From contig NZ_SJPK01000002.1 of the NCBI RefSeq assembly GCF_007859855.1, positions 124,001 through 188,000 of the forward strand: a stretch of 64,000 nucleotides of DNA. Reading direction: 5' to 3'. This document shows positions 1-9,043 of this stretch, piece after piece. Position 1 is the first letter of the stretch, and the number at the start of each line of letters is the position of its first letter. The translations under genes and the position numbers were made by a program. The stretch comes from Allorhodopirellula solitaria. GTDB lineage: Bacteria > Planctomycetota > Planctomycetia > Pirellulales > Pirellulaceae. The notes under the pieces are model-generated. The model saw only the letters and a program-made list of their open reading frames with translations, made no database searches and was not told where the DNA came from.

Positions 1-65
1 ATTTGGCTCGCAAACTTGTAGGGATTTGCGGCCGCTTGCAGCCTCACTGCTAAAAAGCCATTTCA

Positions 66-1256
66 ATGAAAACCAATTCAGAACAATCAATCGGCATCTC
101 CACTCGCAGCGTCCACGGTGACGAGCGACATCAAAACTCCGAAGGTGCCCTGGCCAGCCCGATCTATGGGGCGTCCACCTTTGCTTTCGACTGCACCGAT
201 GACCTCATCGAGTTCGTCGAAGGCCGCAGCGACCGGGTCGAGTACGCCCGCTACGGCAACCCCAACGAACGGGTCGTCGAAGCCAAATTGGCGGCCCTCG
301 ATGGCGCCGAGGATGCAATCCTCTATTCCAGCGGCATGGCGGCCGTCGTCGGCGTGCTACTGAGCCAATTGTCCTCCGGTGACGAAGTCATCTTCTTCGA
401 TGAGTGCTACCACCGCAGCCGCGAGTTCTGCATCGATCACCTCTCCCGCTACGGGATTGTCACCCGCGAAGTTCGCACCGGCGATATCGCTGCCATGGAG
501 GCCGCGATCAATCCCAAGACGAAAATGCTGGTGTCTGAATCGCCCACCAACCCGCACCTGACCTGCGTCGATCTCGAAAAGTTCGCCGCCGTCGGCAAGG
601 CCCATGGCATCGAAACACTCATCGATGCGACCTTGGCCACCCCCTACAACGTCAAGCCGATTGAGTATGGCGTCGATTACGTCCTGCACTCGGCCACCAA
701 GTATTTCGGCGGGCACAACGATTTGCTCGCCGGCGCCATCTGCGGCAGCGGTGAACGGCTCAAGCCTCTTCGAGAGTTTCGTGGCTACCTCGGCAGCGTC
801 TGCTCACCGCACAGTCTCTATCTGCTCGAACGGGGACTCAAGACCTTTGCGTTGCGGATGGCGCGGCACAACGAAAATGGCATGGCCGTGGCCGCGTTCC
901 TGGACAATCACCCCCGCGTCGGCCGCGTCTACTATCCCGGCATCCCATCGCATCCCACCCACGCCGTCGCCAGCGACCAGATGAACGGTTTCGGCGGTCT
1001 GATGACGTTCACGATTAAAGACGCCAGCGGCAAGGAGACGTCCCAGGTTGTCGATGCCGTGAAAATTCCTCGGATCGCAGCGAGCCTCGGCGGCGTTGAG
1101 TCCCTGATCGAACAACCTCTCGTGATGAGCTACCTGCACTACACGCCCGAACAGCGGCAAGCCGTCGGCATTGACGACAACATGATCCGGCTCTCCTGCG
1201 GCATCGAGGATTCCGCAGACCTGATCGCCGATCTCGACCAGGCGCTCAACCGATAA
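66..1256 (+). CDS. Cys/Met metabolism PLP-dependent enzyme (cystathionine gamma-synthase/lyase-like)
   Basis: This 396-residue protein belongs to the trans-sulfuration family of PLP enzymes, which make or cleave cystathionine and related thioethers in the cytoplasm. The PLP lysine is Lys212 in the SATKYFGGH motif. The YARYGNPN motif at about 60-67 and the SSGMAA phosphate-binding loop at 88-93 are intact, as is the C-terminal SLGGVESLIEQP segment that shapes the substrate pocket. Length is normal for the family (380-430). The ATG at 66 has no strong ribosome-binding site, which is common in planctomycetes. A second, divergent family member follows 112 bases downstream on the same strand, so the two probably catalyse different steps (for example gamma-synthase and gamma- or beta-lyase). 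Sequence alone does not settle which is which. Confidence 0.9.
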   Translation: MKTNSEQSIGISTRSVHGDERHQNSEGALASPIYGASTFAFDCTDDLIEFVEGRSDRVEYARYGNPNERVVEAKLAALDGAEDAILYSSGMAAVVGVLLSQLSSGDEVIFFDECYHRSREFCIDHLSRYGIVTREVRTGDIAAMEAAINPKTKMLVSESPTNPHLTCVDLEKFAAVGKAHGIETLIDATLATPYNVKPIEYGVDYVLHSATKYFGGHNDLLAGAICGSGERLKPLREFRGYLGSVCSPHSLYLLERGLKTFALRMARHNENGMAVAAFLDNHPRVGRVYYPGIPSHPTHAVASDQMNGFGGLMTFTIKDASGKETSQVVDAVKIPRIAASLGGVESLIEQPLVMSYLHYTPEQRQAVGIDDNMIRLSCGIEDSADLIADLDQALNR

Positions 1257-1274
1257 ACAGAAGTTGGCTTGGCA

Positions 1275-1296
1275 GTCTCTCCCCTAGCGGAGAGAC
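1275..1296. other. Intergenic hairpin between the two PLP genes
   Basis: A perfect inverted repeat with 8-bp arms (GTCTCTCC and GGAGAGAC) around a 6-base loop lies 18 bases after the stop of the first PLP gene. It has no T tract, so it is not a textbook intrinsic terminator. It could attenuate transcription, stabilise the upstream transcript or be a dispersed repeat. Confidence 0.45.
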
Positions 1297-1368
1297 AGGT
1301 AGCAAACGCCCTGCATCTCGAATCGCTGAGACGATCGCTGACCGCAAACCCTAGAAGGCCAAACCACG

Positions 1369-2592
1369 ATGTACGACTCTCAATCCAACACACCTCCCAA
1401 CAGCGAATCGCTCGCTGGATTCCGCACCCGTGCGATTCATGTCGGTGGTGAAGTCGATCCAGCGACGGGAGCGGTTGTTCCGCCAGTTCATTTTGCCAGT
1501 ACTTTCCGTCAACCCGGTGCGGGGCAGTGGGGACAGTACGATTACTCACGCAGCGGCAACCCGACCCGCTCGGCGCTGCAGAGTACCCTCGCGTCGCTCG
1601 AGAGTTCAGCGACCACTCCCTGCGCCGGAGCACTTGCGTTTTCCTCTGGGATGGCGGCCATCCACGCCGTGACGATGCTGCTGCGAACGGGCGACCATGT
1701 GCTCGCGGGAACGGATATTTATGGCGGTGCCTACCGATTGCTGCATCAAATCTGCGACGCCAACGGGATCTCCGTATCGCTCGTTGACATGACCGACACC
1801 GCCGCCGTCGAGGCCGCGATCACGGATCAAACCGCGTTGATTTGGGCCGAGACGATTGGCAACCCACGGATGACGATTCCGGACCTACCGGCGATCACCC
1901 GGCTCGCCAAGAAACGGGGTGTGCTCATCGGCGTCGACAATACCTTCGGCACGCCCGTACTCATCCGCCCACTCGACCTGGGCGTTGACATCGTGATGCA
2001 TTCGGCGACCAAGTACCTCGGCGGGCACAGCGATTGCCTGGGCGGTACCCTCGCCGTCGCCGATCAAGATCTCCACGACCGGCTGTACTTCATTCAAAAT
2101 GCCACCGGCGCGGTCCTCGATCCGATGACGTGCTTTCTGATCTCACGAGGGCTCAAAACTCTCGACTTGAGAGTCCGCGAGCAGTCCGCCACCGCGATGA
2201 AGCTAGCCGAGTGGCTGGAGTCCCACGACCGGGTTCGCTCGGTGCTTTATCCGGGCCTGGCGTCGCATCCCCAAATTTCGCGAGCGCGCGAACTGTTTGA
2301 TCCCGGCGCCACCACCGATGCCAAGCGATTTGGTGCCATGATCACTTTCGAGCTCGATGGCGATCTCGAAACAGTTCAGAGATTCTGCAGCAACACACGA
2401 CTGTTTCACCTCGCCGTGAGTCTCGGGGCAGTCGAGTCGCTGATCGAACAACCCGCGACAATGTCCCACGCCTCCTACGCTCCGGAAGCGCGTGCAAAGT
2501 ATGGCATCACCGACTCGTTAATCCGTTTGTCGGTGGGGCTGGAAAACTTCGACGACTTGCGGGCCGATCTCGAGCAAGCCTTCAAGGCATGA
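1369..2592 (+). CDS. Cys/Met metabolism PLP-dependent enzyme (second trans-sulfuration paralogue)
   Basis: This 407-residue enzyme is a second member of the cystathionine gamma-synthase/lyase family. The PLP lysine is Lys215 in HSATKYLGGHSD. The YDYSRSGNPTR motif (about 57-67), the FSSGMAA loop (91-97) and the SLGAVESLIEQPATMSH segment near the C-terminus are present. It has the longer hydrophobic-residue-rich N-terminal part (GAVVPPVHFASTF) usual for cystathionine lyases and synthases. The divergence from the upstream paralogue is high, so this is an old pair rather than a recent tandem duplication. Together they suggest a route between cysteine and homocysteine. Assignment to metB, metC or a gamma-lyase is left open. 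Confidence 0.9.
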   Translation: MYDSQSNTPPNSESLAGFRTRAIHVGGEVDPATGAVVPPVHFASTFRQPGAGQWGQYDYSRSGNPTRSALQSTLASLESSATTPCAGALAFSSGMAAIHAVTMLLRTGDHVLAGTDIYGGAYRLLHQICDANGISVSLVDMTDTAAVEAAITDQTALIWAETIGNPRMTIPDLPAITRLAKKRGVLIGVDNTFGTPVLIRPLDLGVDIVMHSATKYLGGHSDCLGGTLAVADQDLHDRLYFIQNATGAVLDPMTCFLISRGLKTLDLRVREQSATAMKLAEWLESHDRVRSVLYPGLASHPQISRARELFDPGATTDAKRFGAMITFELDGDLETVQRFCSNTRLFHLAVSLGAVESLIEQPATMSHASYAPEARAKYGITDSLIRLSVGLENFDDLRADLEQAFKA

Positions 2593-2755
2593 CCTCGAGC
2601 CACTGGCTGGGGACGTCGATTTTGTTTCGGACGTTTTTCATTGGGGTGTCATGGATCGAGCTCGTTGGGGCTTGATGCGTTCGACTACCTCCAACCTGGG
2701 GCTGACGCGCCAGCTACACGCTGCAGTGCCTCCGAAACTCACTCCCGGCCGCTCA

Positions 2756-3664
2756 TCATGACGCGAACTCGCTCGTTGACGATGGCTCGCGTGACGTCGG
2801 TTGACTCTCGCCTTTGAATCGCTTCACGTATTTTCTCGAGCTTGGTTTGGAGCTGCCATCGACATCATCAAATGGACTGGAGTTGCGCTGCGTAGCAGAA
2901 TCAGATTCATTGTCCCTCGCAAACGGATCAACGACGTTCAGTGGCACTCGCTTGACTGATTCATCGGATGCCGTTGGTGTTTGGCCGAATGGGTTGCCTG
3001 GGTCATTTGAAGTGTACGGTGAAGCCACATAGTTACTGAATGGATCGCCGTCAGCTGATGGAAGTTCGTAGATATCAATGCGAGCTTGGTGGGTGGAGCT
3101 TTCAGCCGAATCGGCGAGAGCGACCGCAATTTTAGCGTATTTGGCTAGGTGTACTTTCATTTCGTCGGTCTTCATGAAGGGAAGTCGCAGCCAAACCGCT
3201 GCTTCGGTAGTTCCGTCGCTGGATGACGGTTCACCAGAAATCACCTCCACATGATTGATTCCGTATCGCAGCGAAATCAGTTGGATTTTTTTCTTGAACT
3301 TCTCACGCTCCGCCTCATCCATCTCAGGCGGGACTGCCGCGATGACTGTGACGTGATGCTCGTGAGGGAGGGGTGTTTCAACATCCAACTCCACATTCTC
3401 AAATCGGGGTGGCGTGAAGGCACCATCCTCCAGTTTGCTGAGATACTCCAGTACGGTGTTCGCATTTAGAAATGGCGGCGTGGAAAAGTCATAGTCTGAG
3501 CCCAACATGATCACGACCTTGAGTTGACGGTCGTTGGGTTGAGCAAACGGATCAACTCGTTTCATGTCTTGCTGTGCAGACGTCATTGATATCGGCAAGG
3601 CCGCCAAGAGGAGCATGGCCAGGCCAATACGCCTCACAGATTTCCAGACAGATAAATCGATCAT
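2756..3664 (-). CDS. Secreted protein of unknown function, coupled to truncated kinase gene
   Basis: This 302-residue protein starts with a positively charged stretch and a hydrophobic segment (about 13-29, ending near SAQQ) that reads as a Sec signal peptide. The middle (about 45-210) looks like a folded alpha/beta region. The last 90 residues are low in complexity and rich in Ser, Pro, Asp and Lys. A short motif of the type DPFA recurs (VDPFAQPN, GDPFSN, GNPFGQ, VDPFARDN), which may be a repeated docking or sorting element. I do not recognise a family. The start overlaps the stop of the upstream kinase-like gene in an ATGA arrangement, implying translational coupling. Confidence 0.75.
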   Translation of the reverse strand: MIDLSVWKSVRRIGLAMLLLAALPISMTSAQQDMKRVDPFAQPNDRQLKVVIMLGSDYDFSTPPFLNANTVLEYLSKLEDGAFTPPRFENVELDVETPLPHEHHVTVIAAVPPEMDEAEREKFKKKIQLISLRYGINHVEVISGEPSSSDGTTEAAVWLRLPFMKTDEMKVHLAKYAKIAVALADSAESSTHQARIDIYELPSADGDPFSNYVASPYTSNDPGNPFGQTPTASDESVKRVPLNVVDPFARDNESDSATQRNSSPFDDVDGSSKPSSRKYVKRFKGESQPTSREPSSTSEFAS

Positions 3665-4443
3665 CTCGATTCTCCTTCGACTTCAGGAACAGAAAAGGGG
3701 ACTTCCTCACTCGGTGACGACACCCGCTGCGACAAAGCATCGATCTCGTCGCGGAGAGGCTGCAGCTCGGGCGGCACATTCATTCCAGGTTGTTGAACAT
3801 GCACGAGACACGACTCCAGGAGAGATTGAACTTGATCGGCATCCGTAAATCGATCGCTGGCCTTCTTGCTGAGCAGCCTATCCACGAGTGTCTCGTACCA
3901 TGCTGGGATCGACGGCTCAGCCATCCGCAGCGGCCGGTGCGGGTGGTCGGTGATCTTTCGCAGAATTCCATAGCTGGTTTCGCGCCGAAACGGTGCCACG
4001 CCGCTCGCCATGGTGTAGAGCACAGTGCCGAGTGAAAACAGATCGCTGCGGACATCGATGGGCTCGCCTCTGGCCTGCTCCGGCGACATGTAGCCGGGTG
4101 TGCCTGCGATCACGCCCGATCGTGTGACGGTGACATCATCGGCTGCGCGAGCTAATCCAAAGTCCGTCAGCATGGCGCGTTCGGTCCCGCGTTCGAGCAG
4201 ACTGTTGGCTGGCTTGACGTCGCGATGAACGAGCCCTTGTTTATGCGCCGCGGCGAGCGCCGAACTGACCTGCAAACCAATTCGCAGACACTCCTCCATC
4301 GGCAATCGACCGTCGGCATCGAGTCGTTGCTGCAGCGAGTGACAGGCGACAAACGGCATCACTAGGAACGGCAACCGCGCCGACTGGTCACCGGGATCGC
4401 GCAGCCGTACGATCAAACTCGGTCGTGTCTCAGGATCCAGCAC
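3661..4443 (-). CDS. Ser/Thr protein kinase-like protein lacking the N-terminal lobe
   Basis: The 260-residue frame keeps the C-terminal lobe of a Hanks-type kinase: HRDVKPAN catalytic loop at 73-80, DFGLA at 94-98, GTPGYMSPEQ at 114-123 and the DLFSLG segment after it. It lacks the glycine-rich loop and the VAxK lysine of subdomains I-II, so it should not bind ATP normally. Translation starts at a GTG at 4443; a TAG stop lies in frame 42 bases upstream, and the DNA up to the ankyrin gene contains no kinase-like sequence in the frames I read. It is therefore a truncated gene, or a pseudokinase used as a scaffold. It overlaps the downstream secreted-protein gene by 4 bases (ATGA). Without a membrane segment it would be cytoplasmic. 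Confidence 0.75.
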   Translation of the reverse strand: MLDPETRPSLIVRLRDPGDQSARLPFLVMPFVACHSLQQRLDADGRLPMEECLRIGLQVSSALAAAHKQGLVHRDVKPANSLLERGTERAMLTDFGLARAADDVTVTRSGVIAGTPGYMSPEQARGEPIDVRSDLFSLGTVLYTMASGVAPFRRETSYGILRKITDHPHRPLRMAEPSIPAWYETLVDRLLSKKASDRFTDADQVQSLLESCLVHVQQPGMNVPPELQPLRDEIDALSQRVSSPSEEVPFSVPEVEGESR

Positions 4444-4570
4444 GGGTCGAAAAGCACTCGTTCGCGAAAAAAGAGAAGTGTCCTACTCTTTGTAGTCCCT
4501 CGCGATCGCCGCTTCTCACGGCCAGGGGCAAAAAAACATCGATTTTTCCACCTGCCCGCTCAACGAGCCG

Positions 4571-5320
4571 CTACTCCGAGAGCACTTCGACGACTTCGGC
4601 GTGGCCATTCTGCTCCGCAAAATTCTTGGCATTGTCCCCGTCGATATCGCGGCGAGTCTTATCGGCATCGTGCTTGAGAAGTTCCTTGACCACCGCGAGT
4701 TGCCCCTCAGCGGCGGCGTGCATCAATGCGGTGAACCCTTCACCGGTGTCGGTCGCGTTGACCTCCGCTCCCGCGTCGAGCAACGTCTTGACGGCTTCGG
4801 CGTTGTCGCCCGTGGCAGCGAACATCAATGCCGTCCGGCCCATCGTATCTCGCAAGCCGAGCTCAGCACCGTGATCGAGCAGTACCTTCACCGTGCCGCT
4901 GTGGCCGTTGAACCCCGCCAGCATCAACGCGGTGCGCTGCCCCTCGTCGATCGCATTGACATCCGCTCCAGCCTCGATGCTTTGCTCGATCGCCTCGGTA
5001 TTCCCGTTGAGAGCATTGTCCATCCATTGGGCGAGATCGGCAGGTGACTGAGCCGCGGGTGACTCGGTGGCTGGTGACTCTGCAGCGGGCGACTCGGTGC
5101 GAGGCTCATCTTCAGCAGCCGAGACTGTCTCCTCGACGATGTTCGCCTGTTCATCGTCTGGTTCATCGACTGACTGCTGAGAATGCTCGGCCCCCAAAGG
5201 GTCGGCGGACTCAGCGGTCGAATCGGGAGATTTTCCGCAACCGACCAGGAGCAAGAGAGCGATACAGGGCAGCGCGCGTGACAACGATGTAGCTATTCTG
5301 AGCAGGTGTGTTTTGTTCAT
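4571..5320 (-). CDS. Ankyrin-repeat lipoprotein
   Basis: This 249-residue protein begins with a lipoprotein signal peptide (hydrophobic core ALPCIALLLLVGC; lipobox LVGC with the modified Cys at about 28), so it should be anchored in a membrane facing the periplasm. A linker rich in Glu, Ser, Pro and Ala follows, including tandem copies of a short SPA(A/T)E-type motif. From about residue 110 to the end there are about four ankyrin repeats with the usual G-x-TALMxAAxxG consensus, a protein-binding fold. It lies on the same strand as, and upstream of, the truncated kinase gene, with 127 bases between them. The partner is unknown. Confidence 0.85.
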   Translation of the reverse strand: MNKTHLLRIATSLSRALPCIALLLLVGCGKSPDSTAESADPLGAEHSQQSVDEPDDEQANIVEETVSAAEDEPRTESPAAESPATESPAAQSPADLAQWMDNALNGNTEAIEQSIEAGADVNAIDEGQRTALMLAGFNGHSGTVKVLLDHGAELGLRDTMGRTALMFAATGDNAEAVKTLLDAGAEVNATDTGEGFTALMHAAAEGQLAVVKELLKHDADKTRRDIDGDNAKNFAEQNGHAEVVEVLSE

Positions 5321-5517
5321 CGACGCATCGTAACACGGAATTCCCCTCGCCGCCTCACCCCTCCAAAGCCCCCGCTGCGGCGGAAGCGATCCGTCTCCGG
5401 ACCGCAGGGGACGGGCGAAACCCCCAATCTTGAATTGCCCAAGACAGGATCCCTCGGTAAACTTCTGCCAGTTCTTGTCTCCATCCCGTTTCTCTTCTTA
5501 CTTGGGCAGGGATTCCC

Positions 5518-6519
5518 GTGACCAACCACGTCGATCATTCTTGCTCGTCGCAGCCCGAAACGCCGCCAGTGCTCGTGGCGGCGCTGTACCGCTTCACACC
5601 GCTGGCCGACCATCCTTCGCTGCAGCAACCTTTGTTCGACCGGATGCAGCGGGACGCAATCTTCGGGACCCTGCTGCTCGCTGGCGAGGGCATCAACGGC
5701 ACGATCGCCGGCGAACCCACCGAGCTACGGGCATTCGTCGATTGGCTGCGCAACCTCGAACACGACGACCACTTCCCATTCGCAGCGACAGACGTGAAAT
5801 GGTCCGAATGCGCGCAGATCCCTTTTCGCCGCGCCCGGGTACGATTGAAGAAGGAGATCGTGACCATGGGTGTTGATGGTATCGACCCGCTCGAGAGCGT
5901 CGGCACTTACGTCGACCCCGAGGATTGGAACTCGCTCGTCGACGATCCCAGTGTGATCGTGATTGACACCCGCAACGACTACGAAGTCGAGATCGGCACG
6001 TTTGCTGGCGCGGTGAACCCCAACACAGATACCTTTCGTGAATTCCCCCGCTACGTCGCTGAGAACCTCGATCCCGAACAGCATCCCAAGGTCGCCATGT
6101 TCTGCACCGGCGGGATTCGCTGTGAAAAATCGACCGCGTACTTGAAGGAATGCGGTTTCACAGAGGTCTATCACCTACGCGGCGGCATTCTGAATTATCT
6201 CGAACGGGTCTCACCGGAACAGTCTCGCTGGCAGGGTGAGTGCTTTGTCTTCGACAGCCGAGTATCGGTCGACCATCACCTGCAGGCGGGCGAGCATTCG
6301 CTGTGTCATGGCTGTGGGTGGCCAGTGACCCGGGAGATGAAAGCGGACGATCGCTATGAACACGGCGTAGCCTGCCCACGCTGCGCCGCCGACATCACCG
6401 AAGAACAGCGCCGTCGTCGTCGAGAGCGTCAGCGTCAAATTGACCTCCAGCAATCCGACCGGCAGCCGAACTCGATGCTGGCCCCATGCTCGACACCACC
6501 CTCGCAAACCACCCGATGA
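5518..6519 (+). CDS. trhO: tRNA uridine(34) hydroxylase, rhodanese family (TrhO/YceA)
   Basis: This is a 333-residue rhodanese-domain protein of the TrhO (YceA) family, which hydroxylates uridine 34 of certain tRNAs in the oxygen-dependent route to ho5U. The N-terminal half has the family acylphosphatase-like region with [14 protein letters not shown] (about 53-66). The rhodanese domain spans about 130-235, with the conserved [10 protein letters not shown] motif carrying Cys196 and Cys202. The C-terminal part has two CxxC pairs (CHGC about 263-266, CPRC about 286-289), probably a zinc site. Translation starts at a GTG at 5518, with a GGCAGGGA stretch just upstream as a possible ribosome-binding site. 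Its stop overlaps the start of the permease gene (ATGA). Confidence 0.92.
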   Translation: MTNHVDHSCSSQPETPPVLVAALYRFTPLADHPSLQQPLFDRMQRDAIFGTLLLAGEGINGTIAGEPTELRAFVDWLRNLEHDDHFPFAATDVKWSECAQIPFRRARVRLKKEIVTMGVDGIDPLESVGTYVDPEDWNSLVDDPSVIVIDTRNDYEVEIGTFAGAVNPNTDTFREFPRYVAENLDPEQHPKVAMFCTGGIRCEKSTAYLKECGFTEVYHLRGGILNYLERVSPEQSRWQGECFVFDSRVSVDHHLQAGEHSLCHGCGWPVTREMKADDRYEHGVACPRCAADITEEQRRRRRERQRQIDLQQSDRQPNSMLAPCSTPPSQTTR

Positions 6520-8756
6520 GCAGTGACGACTCACTCGACAGCGATCAGCCGGTAACCCGGCACTTGGGCTTGATCGGCGCCACCGGCGTGGGTGTTGGCG
6601 GGATCGTCGGCGGTGGAATCCTGGCCCTGGCGGGAGTGGCTTTCGCAACCACAGGTCCAGGAGCGATCGTCGCGTTTGCCCTCAATGGCGTCATCGCAAT
6701 CTTGACGGCAATGAGCTTTGCCGAGATGTCGTCCAAGTTCCCGGAATCGGGTGGCACCTATCTATTCAGCCGCAAGGTGCTCTCGGTCGAAGCGGCCTTC
6801 ACCGTCGGCTGGGTCGTCTGGTTCGCATCCATCGTCGCTGCCGTACTCTACGCAATTGGCTTCGGCAGCTTTGCCGTGCTGATGACCGAGGAGATTCTGG
6901 AGCTCTACGGGGGCGCACCCGCTTGGCTGGGTGACGAACGCCTCGTTCCGGCCACCGCACTGGTAACGACGCTGCTACTGGGCCTGATCATGATGCTCCG
7001 CAGCGGAGGCGGCGGCCCTTGGATCAACATCACCAAGGTGGCTGTATTCTGCATCGTGATTGTTGGCGGATTGTGGGCCGTGGGCGGACAACCGGCAGCC
7101 GAAACTCAACGGGCCTTGCACCCATTCCTGATTGCAGGGGTGGGTGGTCTCATCCAGGCCATGGGGTACAGCTTCATCGCCATGCAGGGATTCGATTTGA
7201 TCGCAGCTGTCGGCGGCGAGGTCCGCAACCCGGCCAAGAACATCCCCCGGGCGATGATCCTATCGCTAGTCATCGCGTTACTGATCTACATGCCTCTGCT
7301 GTTCGTGATCGTCGTCGTCGGCACGCCGTCGGGCACCACGATCGCCCAACTCGCAGCGGAGGATCCCGAAGCGGTAGTGGCCGTTGCCGCCGAGCAGTTC
7401 CTCGGCCCGACCGGCTATTGGTTGGTGATCATCGCTGCGGTGTTGTCGATGTTCACCGCCTTGCAGGCCAACCTGTTTGCTGCCTCCCGCATCGCCTTGG
7501 CGATGTCGCGCGATCACACGTTGCCATCCTGGATGTCACGGGTGGGCACGCACAGCCAAACCCCTTGGGTCGCGGTATTGGTCACGATGCTGCTGATCGG
7601 CGGCCTGATTATCGCCTTGCCCGACGTCGCAGCAGCGGGTGCGGCATCGAGCTTGATTTTCCTCGTCACGTTCGCGATTGCCCATGGGCTCGCGATGCTG
7701 GTCCGTCGCCGCAGTCTCTCGCGACCGCCGTTCCAATCTCCGGCGTATCCACTGGTCCCGATCGTCGGTGGGCTGGCGTGCTTGGCCTTGGCCACGTTTC
7801 AAGGGATCGCCGTCCCGGCAGCGGGATACATCACCGTGACCTGGCTGACGGTCGGTGGGGTGCTGTTTCTTACGCTCTTTGCCCGCCGCGCCCGATTGAC
7901 CGACGTGTCCAATCTCGCCGCCAACCCGGAACTGGCGAGGCTGCGTGGCCGCACACCGTTGATGCTCGTGCCGATTGCCAATCCACACAACGCTGGCCCG
8001 ATGGTGGCGCTCGCCGAAACGCTCGTCCCCTGGAATGTGGGACGGGTCTTGGTCCAGACCGTCGTGGAGGCCCCGGTGGACTGGGACCCGGTTGCCGACC
8101 CGCGACCACTGCAACGTTTATCTCATGTGCAATCGCGGATCCTGCAAGCATCCGTGCGGCTGGGCATCCGCTGCGAGACGCTCACCACCGTCTCCGCCAA
8201 ACCGCTGGAGGAGATTTCACGTGTAGCCCAGCTACACCGCTGCGAATCGGTACTGCTGGGATTGAATGAGATCACGCTGGACAGCACCGGCTCGCCGCTG
8301 GAGAAACTGCTCGGCGAGCTCTCCTGTGATGTCGTCGTACTGCGTGCTCCCAAGGACTGGGAACTCGCTCATGCCGAACGCATTCTCGTTCCCGTCGGCG
8401 GTGACGGCGGGCATGATTACCTACTGACTCGACTGCTCAGCAGCCTTTCTCGCGATCAAAAGAGACAGGTACAGTTCCTGCGGGTTGTTTCCCCGTACAT
8501 GCCCGAGCAAGACCGCGAGCGGGTTGCCCGTGATCTCCAGCGCACTGCGGACGAAAACTTCAATCGCGGCGGTGACGTCGAGGTGATCGAGCACGGCGAC
8601 CCCGTCGGCACCATTGTCGACCAAGCCGGTGAAAATGGACTGATCGTGCTCGGCGTGCAGCGGATCGGCCCGCGAGAGAAACTCTTCGGGGACTTCACCC
8701 GGCAGATCGCACAGCGAACTCAATGTCCGATCATCATCATCAGCCGCCGTGGCTAG
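6516..8756 (+). CDS. APC-superfamily amino acid permease fused to universal-stress-protein domains
   Basis: This protein of about 746 residues is an inner-membrane amino acid/polyamine/cation transporter. The N-terminal 450 residues contain about 12 hydrophobic segments and the first-helix motif [15 protein letters not shown] of the family. The remaining 280 residues hold two UspA-like regions, the second with VPVGG at its start and a GxxGxx..G-type ATP loop near [17 protein letters not shown]. Such fusions are known among bacterial permeases, where Usp domains are thought to sense nucleotides. I chose the ATG at 6516, which overlaps the trhO stop as ATGA, rather than an ATG 30 bases upstream inside trhO. 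Substrate is unknown. Confidence 0.88.
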   Translation: MSSDDSLDSDQPVTRHLGLIGATGVGVGGIVGGGILALAGVAFATTGPGAIVAFALNGVIAILTAMSFAEMSSKFPESGGTYLFSRKVLSVEAAFTVGWVVWFASIVAAVLYAIGFGSFAVLMTEEILELYGGAPAWLGDERLVPATALVTTLLLGLIMMLRSGGGGPWINITKVAVFCIVIVGGLWAVGGQPAAETQRALHPFLIAGVGGLIQAMGYSFIAMQGFDLIAAVGGEVRNPAKNIPRAMILSLVIALLIYMPLLFVIVVVGTPSGTTIAQLAAEDPEAVVAVAAEQFLGPTGYWLVIIAAVLSMFTALQANLFAASRIALAMSRDHTLPSWMSRVGTHSQTPWVAVLVTMLLIGGLIIALPDVAAAGAASSLIFLVTFAIAHGLAMLVRRRSLSRPPFQSPAYPLVPIVGGLACLALATFQGIAVPAAGYITVTWLTVGGVLFLTLFARRARLTDVSNLAANPELARLRGRTPLMLVPIANPHNAGPMVALAETLVPWNVGRVLVQTVVEAPVDWDPVADPRPLQRLSHVQSRILQASVRLGIRCETLTTVSAKPLEEISRVAQLHRCESVLLGLNEITLDSTGSPLEKLLGELSCDVVVLRAPKDWELAHAERILVPVGGDGGHDYLLTRLLSSLSRDQKRQVQFLRVVSPYMPEQDRERVARDLQRTADENFNRGGDVEVIEHGDPVGTIVDQAGENGLIVLGVQRIGPREKLFGDFTRQIAQRTQCPIIIISRRG

Positions 8757-9043
8757 CTGTCTATCTGGCCCGCCCCCCGCACCTCGATATTCGGCACAGC
8801 CGTTTCAAACGGAATCTGGTTTATAGGAACTCTTCCCAAGATCTTGAATTAAACTCAAGAACCATTGACCGAGACGGTCCTACGGCGTTCACTGAGAACG
8901 GAACTTCATCGCAAGCGTCTGAATTTGGTGACGCTGCGCCCGTGTTTCATACCGATCGCTGATGCACCGATCGTTTTCGCACCGACCGATATTGCTTTGT
9001 ACGCTAACCGCTGGAATGGCCCATGCCTGCCCGCCTCTCTCGA
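8757..9043. other. Intergenic region before the secreted Pro/Ser/Tyr-rich protein
   Basis: There is no convincing gene in these 287 bases. A small inverted repeat (TCTTGA and TCAAGA around ATTAAAC) occurs near 8839-8857. The stretch is locally AT-rich and could carry the promoter for the following gene, but no clear -35/-10 pair stands out. Confidence 0.3.
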
